DNA from: Dissulfurispira thermophila
GTDB taxonomy: Bacteria; Nitrospirota; Thermodesulfovibrionia; Thermodesulfovibrionales; Dissulfurispiraceae
NCBI RefSeq assembly: GCF_014701235.1
Contig: NZ_AP022873.1
Span: 806,001 to 870,000 of the forward strand
Direction: 5' to 3'
DNA: 64,000 bases
Shown here: positions 51,983 through 63,391 of the stretch, piece by piece
Layout: every line of letters starts with the position of its first letter
How positions within the stretch are numbered: position 1 is the first letter of the stretch
Notes under the pieces: generated by a model
What the model was told of the DNA's origin: nothing
The model's input: only the letters and a program-made list of their open reading frames with translations
The model's database searches: none
Translations under genes and position numbers: made by a program

Positions 51983-54169
51983 ATGAAAAGGTGGTGGTTT
52001 TTTATTTTCTTGATGTTTTTTTTTACAAATATCCAGTTGCTCTATGCTGAGGAAAAGGAGAGCAGGTTAGAAGAAATCGTTGTTACTGCCACAAGGACGG
52101 AAAAGGATATAGAATCCGTTCCCGGAAGCGTGGCGGTGATAACCAAAGATGATATCGAGAAAAGAAATATTAAGTCCGTTGACAACGCTTTGAATACAAT
52201 AGCTGGCGTATATAACAAAAGCGGAAAGAGTTTCATGGAGACGACATCTTCCATATCCCTGCGAGGCATTCCTGATGACAAGAGAACTCTATTTTTGCTG
52301 GACGGGATTGCGATTAACGACGCTTATTCAGGCAGTGTAAGCTATCAATTGTTGTCGGTTGAAGACATAGAAAGAATAGAAGTTGTCAAAGGGCCATTTT
52401 CAAGCCTTTACGGTGGATATGCAATGGGTGGTGTGGTAAATGTCATCACAAAGATGTCTGAAAAACGGGAATTTACTTTAAAGACAGGCTATGGGTCAAG
52501 TTGGAACCGAGGAGAAGGCTTAGATGATTTAAGAAAGGTTTATCTTTCTTACGGCGACAAATTTAAAGATAAATTCAGCCTTTTTGCGAGTTATGGCTAT
52601 AGAGCCACAAACGGCTATCCAACAGATTTTAATGTTCAGAGCAGTAAGCCCACGACAGGCATCACAGGCTGGTCTTACACAACGGACAATAAGGGGAATA
52701 CCCGTTACTTAATTGGCGACAAAGGTGACAACAGATGGTGGGATGACCAGCTAACTCTGAAGGCAAGATATGACTTCACAAAAGAAACCAAGCTGAATCT
52801 TTCATTTATGAGGAGTCGCTATGAGTACAACTACGATGATCCGCATACATATCTAAGAAATGCGACAGGCGACCCTGTCTGGGCATATGGGACGGTAAGA
52901 GAATCATCTTTTCTTTCAGGCGCTGGAGGCAGGCTTCAGAATACTTATAACATAGGCTTTGAGACGGTCTTTTCTTCTGGCAAGGTGAAACTTTCTCTGG
53001 GTATAATGGACAGAGAAAAATCATGGTATGTGACAAGGGGCACAACTGCTACCCGCACGGGAGGTCCGGGCACACTTAGCGAGACACCATCACAAAGCTA
53101 TAACGCTGATATTCAGTTTACCGTGCCGGCATTTGACAGGCATATACTGACTTTTGGCGGTGCCTTCAGGCATGGATGGGCAGACACAAAGGAACACAAT
53201 CTCACAAACTGGAAGGATGAAGACTCAAAAACAACTCTTTCCTATCAATCAAAAGGCAAGGATAGGACATATGCCATTTTTGTTCAGGACGAAATAATGA
53301 TTTTAGATAACCTTACCGCTTACATAGGCTTCAGGCAGGACTGGTGGGAGACCTATGATGGGTATGCAAATGATGTGGGTAAAGCGGGGTATCCAAAAAA
53401 ATATACCAAGAGGAGGGCCTCATCCTTTAGTCCAAAGGCTGCCATTGTGTATAAACCCCTTGAAAAGACAACACTGAGGACATCTATTGGGAAGGCCTTC
53501 AGACCACCCACGGTTTATGAGCTCTACAGGACATGGACATCCTCATCAGGTATTACCTATGCTGGAAATCCAGATCTAAAACCAGAGATGACTACATCAT
53601 GGGATTTAGGAATTGAGCAGGGATTATGGAAGGGTGCAAAGATAGGAATAACCTATTTTGAGAACTACATGAAAGACCTCATTTACAGAAAGACTGTTAC
53701 ATCCACATATCAGGAGTTAATAAATGCTGGCAAGGCTGAAAGTAAAGGAGTTGAGATTGATGCAGAGCAGAGGTTTGATAAGTGGTTGAGAATCTTTGCT
53801 AATTTTACCTACACTGATGGAAAGATTAAGGAAAATATTGCAAAGCCATCAACTGTAGGAAAAAGGCTTATACAGGTTCCGCAACGGATGTTCAATCTTG
53901 GGGCAGAACTTGAAAAAGGTCCCCTTTCAACATCCTTTACCGGTCGTTATATAAGCAAGCGATTTGGAAATGACGATAATAGCGATACGGTTAACGGTGT
54001 TTATACATCCTATGACCCTTACTTTACTGCTGATGTAAAGGTGTCTTACAAGATTATGAGAAATGCCGCTGTATCTTTTTCTGTTGACAATATCTTTGAC
54101 AGGGATTATTGGGGATACTACAAAGCACCCGGTAGGTCGTGGTTTGCTGATTTTACCCTGAGATTTTGA
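51983..54169 (+). CDS. TonB-dependent outer membrane receptor
   Basis: 728 residues from ATG 51983 (GAGGAGG upstream). Signal peptide (to about 23), TonB box EEIVVTA, plug domain (SVAVITKDDIEKR...GIPDDKRTLFLLDGI) and a beta barrel ending in ADFTLRF. FRPPTVYELY and GNPDLKPE near 510-540 correspond to the FRAP/NPNL region found in heme and cobamide receptors. Substrate is probably a tetrapyrrole or metal chelate given the chelatase genes downstream. Confidence 0.9.
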   Translation: MKRWWFFIFLMFFFTNIQLLYAEEKESRLEEIVVTATRTEKDIESVPGSVAVITKDDIEKRNIKSVDNALNTIAGVYNKSGKSFMETTSSISLRGIPDDKRTLFLLDGIAINDAYSGSVSYQLLSVEDIERIEVVKGPFSSLYGGYAMGGVVNVITKMSEKREFTLKTGYGSSWNRGEGLDDLRKVYLSYGDKFKDKFSLFASYGYRATNGYPTDFNVQSSKPTTGITGWSYTTDNKGNTRYLIGDKGDNRWWDDQLTLKARYDFTKETKLNLSFMRSRYEYNYDDPHTYLRNATGDPVWAYGTVRESSFLSGAGGRLQNTYNIGFETVFSSGKVKLSLGIMDREKSWYVTRGTTATRTGGPGTLSETPSQSYNADIQFTVPAFDRHILTFGGAFRHGWADTKEHNLTNWKDEDSKTTLSYQSKGKDRTYAIFVQDEIMILDNLTAYIGFRQDWWETYDGYANDVGKAGYPKKYTKRRASSFSPKAAIVYKPLEKTTLRTSIGKAFRPPTVYELYRTWTSSSGITYAGNPDLKPEMTTSWDLGIEQGLWKGAKIGITYFENYMKDLIYRKTVTSTYQELINAGKAESKGVEIDAEQRFDKWLRIFANFTYTDGKIKENIAKPSTVGKRLIQVPQRMFNLGAELEKGPLSTSFTGRYISKRFGNDDNSDTVNGVYTSYDPYFTADVKVSYKIMRNAAVSFSVDNIFDRDYWGYYKAPGRSWFADFTLRF

Positions 54170-54172
54170 GAA

Positions 54173-55153
54173 ATGACAAGGAAGATTTTACTATTTATTG
54201 CTTTATTTATTCTGGTGCTGGCAGTCTCAATTCAGGCTGCCAGCATAACCTATAAAGATAAGCTGGGCAGAGTTGTAAATATCTCTGTGCCTGTGAAAAG
54301 AGCTGTCTTTTTTGAAACTTATGAGATATTGGCTTTGCTTGATGTTTGGGACAAGATTGTTGGGATTGGAAGTTATGCATATGATAACGACTTAATAAAT
54401 GCTGTAAAACCAAATATAAGAAATATACCTACAGCAGGCAGTGGGGGTGGACAGATAAACATAGAGGTTTTGTTAAAGCAAAAGCCAGATGTAGTGATTG
54501 CATGGACGTGGAAACCAGAAAATATCAAGTTTATGGAAGAAAAGGGACTCAAGGTAATAGGTGTTTATCCAGAAAGCCTTGATGAATTATATGATGTGAT
54601 GAGACTACATGGTAAGTTGTTTAACAGGCAAAAAAAAGTTGATTTTGCAATCAAAGAGATGCAAAAAATCTTCTCTCTTATCAAAGAAAGATCATCCCAA
54701 ATTCCTCAAGATAGCAAAAAAAAGGTGCTATGGATTGGTGGTAAGCCCACTTCTGTTGCCTGCGGGATAGGTATAACAAATGACATTTTTAGGATTATCG
54801 GTGGTATAAATCAGGCAGGTCATATCCCTCAGAGAAATGCTGATGTATCAATTGAGCAGATAATAGCGTGGAACCCTGATGTGATCTTTATCTGGGGCAA
54901 TGCAAAGTATCAGGCAAAGGATATTCTTTATAATCCCCAATGGAGACATATTAGAGCAGTAAGAGACGGCAATGTTTATAAGTCTCCACAGTGGTCCACA
55001 TGGTCACCAAGGCTTGCTATTGTAGCACTATGGATGGCTATTAAGACATATCCTGAACATTTCAATGATATTGATTTTGAAAGAATTGCTGAGGATTTTT
55101 ATAAAAAGGTCTATTCGATATCATATTCACAGGTGAAACAAATTGAAAACTAA
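54173..55153 (+). CDS. periplasmic substrate-binding protein (BtuF/FepB-like)
   Basis: 326 residues with a signal peptide (to about 22, IQAAS) and a class III binding fold: ITYKDKLGRVVNISVPVKRAVFF, then KPDVVIAWTWKPENI and a C-terminal lobe with QIIAWNPDVIFIWGNAK. Delivers the substrate to the FecCD-like permease. Cannot separate B12, heme and siderophore by eye. Four bases after the receptor gene. Confidence 0.9.
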   Translation: MTRKILLFIALFILVLAVSIQAASITYKDKLGRVVNISVPVKRAVFFETYEILALLDVWDKIVGIGSYAYDNDLINAVKPNIRNIPTAGSGGGQINIEVLLKQKPDVVIAWTWKPENIKFMEEKGLKVIGVYPESLDELYDVMRLHGKLFNRQKKVDFAIKEMQKIFSLIKERSSQIPQDSKKKVLWIGGKPTSVACGIGITNDIFRIIGGINQAGHIPQRNADVSIEQIIAWNPDVIFIWGNAKYQAKDILYNPQWRHIRAVRDGNVYKSPQWSTWSPRLAIVALWMAIKTYPEHFNDIDFERIAEDFYKKVYSISYSQVKQIEN

Positions 55154-56150
55154 GAGACTTAAACATATATTGATATTTATATCACCACTTGTTATTGGCT
55201 GGATAGCCATTTTTATTGGTGCGTATGATGTATCTCCAACAATGGTATTGAAGATATTGTTTAATGAAATAGTATCATTTGCAAACATTCTTGATATTTC
55301 AGAAAAGGCAATAATCATTGATATACGTCTGCCCCGTGTTATCCTTGCAGGACTTGTTGGTATAGCCCTTTCGAGTTCGGGGGTAACCCTTCAGGGTATT
55401 TTTCGAAATCCACTTGTTGACCCATTCATTCTTGGCATATCTGCAGGTGCAGCCTTTGGTTGTGCTATTTCTGTTGGTTTTTTAGCCAATATGCCAATTC
55501 AGGTTATGGCATTTGTATTTGGAATATTATCGGTTTTGCTCACCTATTCAATCGCAAAGATTCAAGGAGAGGTGTCTCGTCTGCCACTTATACTTTCAGG
55601 TGTGATAATATCGGCATTTTTTCAGGCAATGGTTTCAATTGTGAAGTTTATTGTAGACCCTCACAAGTTACAGAGTATTGTTTTTTGGCTTATGGGGAGT
55701 TTCAGCCTTGCAAATTGGAGCCTTGTGAAGATAAGTACAATTGGCATTGGACTATCACTCCTACCCATATTACTCATGAGATGGAGACTTAATGTAATGA
55801 GTATGGGAGAAGATGAGGCAAAGACACTGGGAGTGAATGTAAGGAGAGACAGGATAATCTTCATAGTCTCTTCAACTATAGCAGTAAGCATTGCAGTATC
55901 AGTAAGCGGTATTATTGGATGGGTAGGGCTTATGGTGCCTCATCTAATGCGAATGATGGTAGGACCTGACCATAAATCCCTTGTACCTTTAAGTATGGCA
56001 GGAGGGGCAACATTCATGATATTTGCTGATACTGTAGCAAGGAGTCTTACGAATTTTGACATTCCAGTGGGGATAATCACGGCGGTCAGCGGGGCGCCGT
56101 TTTTTGTCTATCTGATGAAAAAAGGTGGTAAGGAGAGCTGGGGGAGATGA
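55143..56150 (+). CDS. FecCD/BtuC-type ABC permease
   Basis: 335 residues, about ten membrane segments, with GLVGIALSSSGVTLQGIFRNPLVDPFILGISAGA and VSGIIGWVGLMVPHLMRMMVGPDH typical of the family. The start is TTG at 55143, inside the end of the binding-protein gene. Partner of the binding protein and the ATPase that follows with an ATGA overlap. Confidence 0.92.
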   Translation: MKTKRLKHILIFISPLVIGWIAIFIGAYDVSPTMVLKILFNEIVSFANILDISEKAIIIDIRLPRVILAGLVGIALSSSGVTLQGIFRNPLVDPFILGISAGAAFGCAISVGFLANMPIQVMAFVFGILSVLLTYSIAKIQGEVSRLPLILSGVIISAFFQAMVSIVKFIVDPHKLQSIVFWLMGSFSLANWSLVKISTIGIGLSLLPILLMRWRLNVMSMGEDEAKTLGVNVRRDRIIFIVSSTIAVSIAVSVSGIIGWVGLMVPHLMRMMVGPDHKSLVPLSMAGGATFMIFADTVARSLTNFDIPVGIITAVSGAPFFVYLMKKGGKESWGR

Positions 56151-56923
56151 TGGAGATAAAAGATATACACTTCTGTCACCATCACAATGATAAGCCCGTG
56201 CTTAAGGGAATTACCTTTCAAGCTGAAAAGGGGAGACTTACTACAATTTTAGGCCCCAACGGCTCAGGCAAGACGACTCTTTTTAGGTGCATTGCCGGGC
56301 TATGGGTGCCGCAAAAGGGAGATATTGTATTTGAAGGCAAAAGCATTGTTCACTGGGGGCATGACAGGAGAGCAAAGATAATTGCTGTCGTCCCTCAGGA
56401 GCATGAGCCTCCATTTCCTTATTCTGTCTTTGATGTGGTGCTGATGGGAAGGGCTGTTTATGTGGGTATATTTTCCGCTCCTTTAAAAGAGGACTATAAA
56501 AAGGCTTTTGAGGCAATTGAAATGGTTGGAATCAAGCATCTTAAGGATCAACCCTATGCGAAAATAAGTGGTGGGGAACGCCAGCTTGTGCTAATCGCCC
56601 GTGCGATAGCTCAGGATTCGCCTGTAATGCTCCTTGATGAACCAACCTCACATCTTGATTTTAAAAATCAGGTGCTTGTTCTAAAAAAAGTGAAAGAAAT
56701 AGTTAAAGAGAGGCAAGTTACAGCCATTATGACAATTCATGACCCCAATCTGGCAATGCTCTTTTCAGACAGCATTGTAATGATTAACAGCGGAAGTGTA
56801 GTAGCCGATGGAAGTGCAAAAGATGTGATAAATGAGGAAAATCTCAAGCGGATTTACGGGATTGATGTTACTGTAATCAGCGTGAATGGGACAAGAGTGG
56901 TAGCACCGAAAATAGAGGTATAG
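56147..56923 (+). CDS. FepC/BtuD-type ABC ATP-binding protein
   Basis: 258 residues: Walker A GPNGSGKTT, Q loop VPQEHEPP, signature ISGGERQLV, Walker B VMLLDEPTSHLD and switch His in IHDPN. Completes the importer. The start overlaps the permease stop. Confidence 0.92.
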   Translation: MMEIKDIHFCHHHNDKPVLKGITFQAEKGRLTTILGPNGSGKTTLFRCIAGLWVPQKGDIVFEGKSIVHWGHDRRAKIIAVVPQEHEPPFPYSVFDVVLMGRAVYVGIFSAPLKEDYKKAFEAIEMVGIKHLKDQPYAKISGGERQLVLIARAIAQDSPVMLLDEPTSHLDFKNQVLVLKKVKEIVKERQVTAIMTIHDPNLAMLFSDSIVMINSGSVVADGSAKDVINEENLKRIYGIDVTVISVNGTRVVAPKIEV

Positions 56924-56943
56924 TAAAGTAGAACGACAGGGTT

Positions 56944-57804
56944 ATGAAAAATAAATTTATAATAGAAGTTTTTGACCTACAAAAACACTACGGCCCGCCC
57001 GAAAAAAGGATAACGGCAGTTAGCAGTATATCATTCAAAATTGAAGTGGGAACTGTATTTGGCCTTCTCGGACCGAATGGAGCAGGAAAGACTACTACCA
57101 TAAAAATACTCACTACCCTCACAATGCCTGATTCGGGCAGGTGTGTAATTGATGGATTTGATGTTGTTAATGACCCAATGGAGATAAAAAGGCGGATAGG
57201 TGTTGTCCCTCAGGAGAACAATCTTGACAGGGAACTTACAGCCTATGAGAATCTCCTCATTTATGGAATGCTGCACAATGTAAAGAATCTGAAGGAAAAG
57301 ATAGAGGAAAAGTTAAGGATGGTGGGACTCTGGGAAAGAAAGGACTCCCTCGTCTCACACTTCTCAGGGGGTATGCAAAGAAGGCTTCTTTTTGCCAGAG
57401 CGCTCTTACCTGAGCCATCAATCCTTTTTCTCGATGAACCCACCATTGGGCTTGACCCTCAGATAAGGAGGCAGCTCTGGGATGTTATCCGCAAGACAAG
57501 AATAGACGGCAGAACTGTTGTATTAACCACGCATTATATAGAAGAGGCCGAGGCACTTTGTGACAGAATCGGCATTCTTGCAAAAGGCCGGTTGATTGCT
57601 CTTGACACACCGTCAAACCTTAAGAAACTGGTAGGGGAATATGTCGTTGATGTGATAGATGATGAAGGGAGGCTTATGCAATATATGTTCAAGACCCGGG
57701 ATGAGGCGCATCAGAAAGCGATGGAACTGCAGAATGGTGTGACCATACGCCGCTCCAATCTGGAGGATGTCTTTGTGAAGCTTACCGGTGGGAGGATTGA
57801 ATGA
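56944..57804 (+). CDS. ABC-2 type exporter ATP-binding protein
   Basis: 286 residues: Walker A GPNGAGKTTT, signature FSGGMQRRL, Walker B ILFLDEPTIGLD, then a DrrA-like C-terminal extension (VTIRRSNLEDVFVKLTGG). Couples to the ABC-2 permease with an ATGA overlap. An exporter inside an uptake operon suggests removal of a by-product such as the free tetrapyrrole or metal (inference). Confidence 0.9.
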   Translation: MKNKFIIEVFDLQKHYGPPEKRITAVSSISFKIEVGTVFGLLGPNGAGKTTTIKILTTLTMPDSGRCVIDGFDVVNDPMEIKRRIGVVPQENNLDRELTAYENLLIYGMLHNVKNLKEKIEEKLRMVGLWERKDSLVSHFSGGMQRRLLFARALLPEPSILFLDEPTIGLDPQIRRQLWDVIRKTRIDGRTVVLTTHYIEEAEALCDRIGILAKGRLIALDTPSNLKKLVGEYVVDVIDDEGRLMQYMFKTRDEAHQKAMELQNGVTIRRSNLEDVFVKLTGGRIE

Positions 57805-58544
57805 ACCTTAGCTGGTATCCAATCTTTTTGCGTGAGATGCTTCTTTTTAAGCGCAAGCTTTTGAGGCTCGGCTATCTTTTTTCGGCGATGGTGGTGCCTG
57901 TTATTTATCTTATTACCTTTGGACTTGGACTTGGTAGGAATGTTCAAATTCAGGGAACAGATTATCTCAGCTATTTGATCCCTGGACTTGTTGCTATGAG
58001 TTCTATGAATAACTCTTACACATGGGTTGCCAGTGCACTCAACCTGAACCGGCTTTACTTTAAGACCTTTCAAGTCTTTGTGCAGGCACCTGTTTCTCCA
58101 TTTGCCATCATGATAGGAGAGGTGTTGGCAGGGATGGTCAAGGGGCTGTTTGCCTCGGTTCTTATTCTCATAGTCGGACTTATCACGGCCCGTGAGCTTT
58201 ACATTACGCCTGTTTTTATGGCCGCTCTACTGCTTAATTGCTTTATGTTTGCTTGTCTCGGTGTCATAACAGGCATGATTACGAAGTCTCACGAAGACAC
58301 GTCTACTTATAATAATTTCTTTATCATGCCCATGGCATTTTTCAGTGGGACTTTTTTCCCTATAGACCGTATGCCTTATCTGCTGAAGATGGTTATATAT
58401 ATCTTTCCGCTTACCCACACCAATATTCTTATAAGGAAGAACCAATTAGATGCGGAAGCTATTGTTTCACTTACAGTGATTCTTGCATATGCCCTGATAT
58501 TTTTTGTATACGGCGAAAGGCTAATAAAAAACTATAACGAATAA
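57801..58544 (+). CDS. ABC-2 type permease
   Basis: 247 residues with six membrane segments and the ABC-2 signature region SYLIPGLVAMSSMNNSYTW and FNNFFIMPMAFFSGTFFPID-like TYNNFFIMPM. Forms an exporter with the preceding ATPase. Substrate unknown. Confidence 0.9.
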   Translation: MNLSWYPIFLREMLLFKRKLLRLGYLFSAMVVPVIYLITFGLGLGRNVQIQGTDYLSYLIPGLVAMSSMNNSYTWVASALNLNRLYFKTFQVFVQAPVSPFAIMIGEVLAGMVKGLFASVLILIVGLITARELYITPVFMAALLLNCFMFACLGVITGMITKSHEDTSTYNNFFIMPMAFFSGTFFPIDRMPYLLKMVIYIFPLTHTNILIRKNQLDAEAIVSLTVILAYALIFFVYGERLIKNYNE

Positions 58545-58561
58545 AAGAGGAGGACAATAAA

Positions 58562-61500
58562 ATGAAGATACTTGCAATCATGTGGTCAACCTATCTACAG
58601 ATACTTAAGGAGGCGGCAAAGGAATTGAATATTGACTTAGAGGCTTACTCAAACAAACATATAACTCAGAAGCCTGAAGCCCTACAATCAATATTTTCGG
58701 GCATGAAGGAAGCTGACCTGATTCTCCTTTACCGGACAGGCGATGCCTTCTGGGAAGATGTGGAAGGGGAGTTGAAGAATCTATGCAAAAAACAGCCTGT
58801 TATTATGGTAGGCAGTGACCCTTCTTATTGGACTCATTCAACAGTAGATTTGGATATTGTTGGTACCGTCTATCGCTACATTCTGTTTAATGGCAAAGAG
58901 AATTTCCTCAACATGTTCCGTTATATTCTTAATAAGGTTTTTAAAAGAGAGATAGACTTTAAATGGCCTGAGGAGATAGCATGGCAGGGGATATGTCATC
59001 CTAATATTTCAGGCGCATTTCAGGATATTGATGATTATCTTGATGCATACAAAGCCTATTGGGCCGGACATTATCAAGCCGCTCAGATGCCCTCCCTGTA
59101 TGCCGGGCTTCTGTATTCCCGCTCCTCATGGATTACAGGAAATATTGAAATAGAGAGGTTCCTCGTCTCATTTCTTGAAGAACGAGGCATAGGTGTGATC
59201 CCTGTATTTTTCTATCCACTTAAGGATGAAGGTCTCGGAAACATGAGCGGTGTGGAGATTATAGAGAAATTTTTTGTTAAGGAAGGAAGTCCAATAGTTG
59301 ACGGAATTATAAAGCTCAGTATGTTTTTTCTTGCCAATGCGCGCGGCGAATTCAAAGAATCGGATGCGACTGGCGGCGTCAGCCTTTTAAAAAGGCTCAA
59401 TATCCCTCTTTTCTGTCCTGTTACTTCCTACTACAAGGATAAGGATGAATGGCTGAATGACCCTGAAGGGCTTGGCGCACAGGTAGCATGGAGTATTGCT
59501 ATGCCGGAGTTTGAAGGTGCTATAGAGCCACTCATAATCGGGGCTACAAAAAAAAGCGGCACAACTGATGAAGCCTATGAGGCTATTGAAGACAGGTTAA
59601 GACGATTTGCAGACAGGGTTACGAGATGGTTTAAGCTTTCTAAAAAGCCAACTAACGAGAAAAAAGTCGCTTTTATACTCCATAACAATCCCTGCGCCTC
59701 TGTTGAGGCAACGGTAGGTTCTGGAGCGCATCTCGATACTCTTGAGAGCGTTGCCCAAATATTGAAGAGAATGGAGAAAGCAGGCTATATGGTATCACCG
59801 CCTGAAAACGGAAAGGAATTGATAGATACGATTATGGAAAGAAAGGCCATCTCAGAGTTTAGATGGACCACGATAGAAGAGATTGTGGATAAAGGTGGTG
59901 TGCTGGCTAAGGTTGATAAGGATACATATATGAGGTGGTTTAATGAGCTGCCTGAAAAGACAAGACGCAGGATGTCAGAGGCATGGGGGAATCCGCCTGG
60001 AGAACCAAAAGACGGCATCCCTGCTGCTATGGTGCATGACGGCAGGATAGTTGTGACAGGAGTAAGTTATGGAAATGCTATTGTATGCGTCCAGCCTAAG
60101 CGTGGATGTGCAGGCGCAAGGTGTGATGGTCAGGTTTGCAAAATTCTTCACGATCCTGATGTGCCACCGCCGCACCAGTATGTTGCAACCTATAAGTGGC
60201 TATCGAGGGAATTTGGAGCCGACGTTATTGTGCATGTTGGTACACATGGCAATCTTGAGTTTCTCCCTGGCAAGGCTACCGGGCTTTCCTCAGGCTGCTT
60301 TCCGGATATAGGTATAGACTCTATGCCGCATCTTTATATTTACAACGCAGACAATCCACCTGAGGGAACAATTGCTAAAAGGAGAAGTTATGCAACACTT
60401 GTGAATCACATACAGGCAGTTATGGTTCAGGGTGAGCTTTATGGAGATTTAGAGGAGATCGAAAGGCTTTTAGAATCATATGAGAGATATAAAAATACAG
60501 AGCCTGCAAAGGCGCACACAATATCACACTTAATAACTGATAAGGTTAAGGGATTGAATATATCAGATATAAATCACGACAACTTTGACGAGAAGGTGAA
60601 AGAGATTCACGAGAAACTTTCACTTTATAAAAATACCTATATTCCGAAAGGTATGCATATATTTGGAAAACTTCCTGAAGGAGACAGGTTTTCTGATTTT
60701 ATATATGCTATTGTAAGATATGAAAATACACCTGATTCTCTGAGGGGTATTGTTTCAAATATTATCTCAGAAGTTGAGAGACTTTCAGATGATAAACTTT
60801 CAGATGATAAACTGAAAGAAAAGACCGATGCTGTTGCAAGAAAGATATGTAAGGCATACCTTGATGAAGGCGTTGAACTTATTACTTCTTTAAGTAACCT
60901 TTATCCACAGTTTTCTGGGTTTGAAGATCTTATTACCACCCTTAAAAAAATAGAAGCCCAGATTGATGATGTTAAAAATAGAACACTGCTTTCTGATGAG
61001 ATGGGTTCTCTCTTTAATGGCTTTAATGCTGGTTATATCCCTCCAGGACCTTCCGGAATAATGACAAGGGGAAGGAGCGACATCCTTCCAACTGGAAGAA
61101 ACTTTTACTCCCTCGATCCCCACAGAGTTCCTACAGAGGCTGCATGGGAAGTGGGACTTATGCTTGCTCAGAAAACTATAGATAAATATTTGCTGGAAAA
61201 TGGCACTTATCCTGAAAATATAGCATTCTACTGGATGTGTAACGACATAATGTGGGCGGACGGCGAGGGCATGGCTCAGATGATGTATTTAATAGGAGTC
61301 AAACCAGTGTGGGCAAAAAATGGCAGAGTAAAAAGCTTCGAAATAATACCGTTAGAAAAACTAAGAAGACCGCGCATTGATCTTACCATTAGGGTTTCGG
61401 GCATTACCAGAGATAACTTTCCAAACTGTATAGATATGCTGGATGAGGCAATACAGTCGGTGGCAGTGCTTGACGAACCTGTTGAGATGAATTTTGTAAG

Positions 61501-62383
61501 AAAGCATGCTCTTGAGAAACTGGAAAAGATAGGTAAATCTGATGAAAACAGCTTAAGAAAAGCTACCTATCGTATATTTGCAAGTATGCCAGGTACTTAT
61601 CAGGCGGGGACACAGCTTGCGGTCTATGCTTCAGCATGGAAGGATGAAAAAGACTTAGCTGATGTTTTTATTTACTGGAATGGCTATGCCTATGGTAAGG
61701 GTGTTTTTGGAGAGCCGGCACATAATGAGCTTAAGAGTTCACTGAAAACGGTGAAGGTCTCTTTTAATAAAACAGTTACAGATGAGTATGACCTTACGGG
61801 ATGCTGCTGTTATTTTGGCACTCATGGAGGCATGATTGCTGCTGCCAAGGCTGCATCTGGAGAGGAGATAAAAAACTACTATGGTGATACAAGGGAGCAA
61901 GGAGAAGTACAGATAAGGACATTAAAGGATGAGGTAAGAAGGATTGCAAGGGCAAAGATATTAAATCCGAAATGGATAGAAGGTATGAAAGAACATGGAT
62001 ATAAGGGAGCTTCTGAGATAAGCAAAAGAGTTGGCAGACTATACGGATGGCAGGCAACATCAAAAGAGGTAGATGGAGAGATCTTTGATGATATTACAAG
62101 GACATTTATGATGAATGAGGATAACAGGAAGTTCTTTGAAGAAAATAATCCATATGCCCTTGAAGAGATTGCAAGAAGGTTAATTGAGGCTGCAGAAAGA
62201 GGGCTATGGGAGCCGGCACCTGATGTAAAAGATGCACTAAAAAAGATATATATTGAGATAGAAGGTTGGATTGAAGAAAAGATGGGCGATATCAAGGGTG
62301 AGTTTCAAGGTGGAAGCATTGATATTATAACAAAAGAAGAGGTTGAGGGCTGGAAAAAAAAGATGATGGAGGTTCTTAAATGA
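58562..62383 (+). CDS. CobN-like chelatase large subunit (cobaltochelatase or HmuS-type dechelatase)
   Basis: 1273 residues, the size and domain order of CobN/BchH-family large subunits. The metal-site motif is [14 protein letters not shown] near 558-571, with [13 protein letters not shown] just upstream. The C-terminal half keeps [22 protein letters not shown]. Gene context (TonB-dependent receptor, FecCD-type importer) resembles HmuS in hmu heme-uptake operons, a CobN relative shown to remove iron from heme; ChlI/ChlD-like ATPases downstream also fit cobaltochelatase. A 15-bp in-frame tandem duplication gives [10 protein letters not shown] near residue 741. GGAGG precedes ATG. Confidence 0.9.
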   Translation: MKILAIMWSTYLQILKEAAKELNIDLEAYSNKHITQKPEALQSIFSGMKEADLILLYRTGDAFWEDVEGELKNLCKKQPVIMVGSDPSYWTHSTVDLDIVGTVYRYILFNGKENFLNMFRYILNKVFKREIDFKWPEEIAWQGICHPNISGAFQDIDDYLDAYKAYWAGHYQAAQMPSLYAGLLYSRSSWITGNIEIERFLVSFLEERGIGVIPVFFYPLKDEGLGNMSGVEIIEKFFVKEGSPIVDGIIKLSMFFLANARGEFKESDATGGVSLLKRLNIPLFCPVTSYYKDKDEWLNDPEGLGAQVAWSIAMPEFEGAIEPLIIGATKKSGTTDEAYEAIEDRLRRFADRVTRWFKLSKKPTNEKKVAFILHNNPCASVEATVGSGAHLDTLESVAQILKRMEKAGYMVSPPENGKELIDTIMERKAISEFRWTTIEEIVDKGGVLAKVDKDTYMRWFNELPEKTRRRMSEAWGNPPGEPKDGIPAAMVHDGRIVVTGVSYGNAIVCVQPKRGCAGARCDGQVCKILHDPDVPPPHQYVATYKWLSREFGADVIVHVGTHGNLEFLPGKATGLSSGCFPDIGIDSMPHLYIYNADNPPEGTIAKRRSYATLVNHIQAVMVQGELYGDLEEIERLLESYERYKNTEPAKAHTISHLITDKVKGLNISDINHDNFDEKVKEIHEKLSLYKNTYIPKGMHIFGKLPEGDRFSDFIYAIVRYENTPDSLRGIVSNIISEVERLSDDKLSDDKLKEKTDAVARKICKAYLDEGVELITSLSNLYPQFSGFEDLITTLKKIEAQIDDVKNRTLLSDEMGSLFNGFNAGYIPPGPSGIMTRGRSDILPTGRNFYSLDPHRVPTEAAWEVGLMLAQKTIDKYLLENGTYPENIAFYWMCNDIMWADGEGMAQMMYLIGVKPVWAKNGRVKSFEIIPLEKLRRPRIDLTIRVSGITRDNFPNCIDMLDEAIQSVAVLDEPVEMNFVRKHALEKLEKIGKSDENSLRKATYRIFASMPGTYQAGTQLAVYASAWKDEKDLADVFIYWNGYAYGKGVFGEPAHNELKSSLKTVKVSFNKTVTDEYDLTGCCCYFGTHGGMIAAAKAASGEEIKNYYGDTREQGEVQIRTLKDEVRRIARAKILNPKWIEGMKEHGYKGASEISKRVGRLYGWQATSKEVDGEIFDDITRTFMMNEDNRKFFEENNPYALEEIARRLIEAAERGLWEPAPDVKDALKKIYIEIEGWIEEKMGDIKGEFQGGSIDIITKEEVEGWKKKMMEVLK

Positions 62384-63390
62384 TTTTCCCTTTTACAGCA
62401 ATAGTAAATCAGGAAAAGATGAAGCTTGGATTGATCCTTAATGTGATTGACTCATCCATTGGTGGTTTATTGATAATGGGTGAAAAAGGAACGGCAAAAA
62501 GCACTGCAGTTCGTGCATTAGCTGAGCTTTTACCAGAAATAGAAGTATCTTGTGAATGCAGATTTAATTGTGATCCCAAAGGATATTTATGCAGTGAGTG
62601 CAAGGAAAAATTATTGCAAGAAGGGGGGCTTCAAACGGAGAAAAAACGCATGCGGGTAGTTGAACTTCCTCTCGGTGTAACAGAGGACAGATTGGTAGGG
62701 ACCCTTGATATTGAACACGCAATTAAAAAAGGTGAAAAGAGATTTGAGCCCGGGATCCTGGCTGGTGCCAACAGAAATTTTCTTTATGTAGATGAGGTAA
62801 ACCTCCTTGAGGACCATATTGTTGACCTTCTTCTTGATTCTGCAGCAATGGGTGTAAATACCGTTGAAAGAGAAGGTATATCATTCTCACATCCTGCAAG
62901 GTTTATTCTGGTTGGAACAATGAACCCGGAGGAAGGAGAGTTAAGGCCTCAATTACTTGATAGATTTGGTCTTTGTGTAAGTGTTGCTTCAATAATGGAT
63001 AAAAACCAGAGAATTGAGATTCTAAAAAGAAAGGCAGCTTTTGATTTAAATCCGGAAGAGTTTGCAGAAGAATGGAAAGAGGAACAGGGAAGATTAGCAA
63101 AAAGAATAGTTACAGCCAAGGAAAGGCTAAACTCTATTAAGGTGGATGATGAAATACTGGAAAAGATAGTATCAATCACATCTAATCTGAATCTTGATGG
63201 ACACAGGGCGGATATTGTGATATTAAAGACAGCGAGGGCTCTTGCCTCATTCAGAGAAAAAGATGCGATTACAAGAGACGAGATAAAGGATGCAGCAGTG
63301 ATCGCATTAAGACATAGGCTTAAAAGACTACCCTTTGAGGATATCGAAGAAGAAGGGAAAAAACTAAATCAAATCTTTGCAGAGTTTTAA
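62380..63390 (+). CDS. ChlI/BchI-like AAA+ chelatase ATPase
   Basis: 336 residues: Walker [10 protein letters not shown] at 34-42, a five-Cys insertion (C58, C60, C64, C71, C74), Walker [11 protein letters not shown], and [19 protein letters not shown] with the Arg finger. The motor subunit for the CobN-like chelatase. Overlaps its stop (ATGA). Functional residues look intact. Confidence 0.92.
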   Translation: MIFPFTAIVNQEKMKLGLILNVIDSSIGGLLIMGEKGTAKSTAVRALAELLPEIEVSCECRFNCDPKGYLCSECKEKLLQEGGLQTEKKRMRVVELPLGVTEDRLVGTLDIEHAIKKGEKRFEPGILAGANRNFLYVDEVNLLEDHIVDLLLDSAAMGVNTVEREGISFSHPARFILVGTMNPEEGELRPQLLDRFGLCVSVASIMDKNQRIEILKRKAAFDLNPEEFAEEWKEEQGRLAKRIVTAKERLNSIKVDDEILEKIVSITSNLNLDGHRADIVILKTARALASFREKDAITRDEIKDAAVIALRHRLKRLPFEDIEEEGKKLNQIFAEF

Positions 63391-63391
63391 G

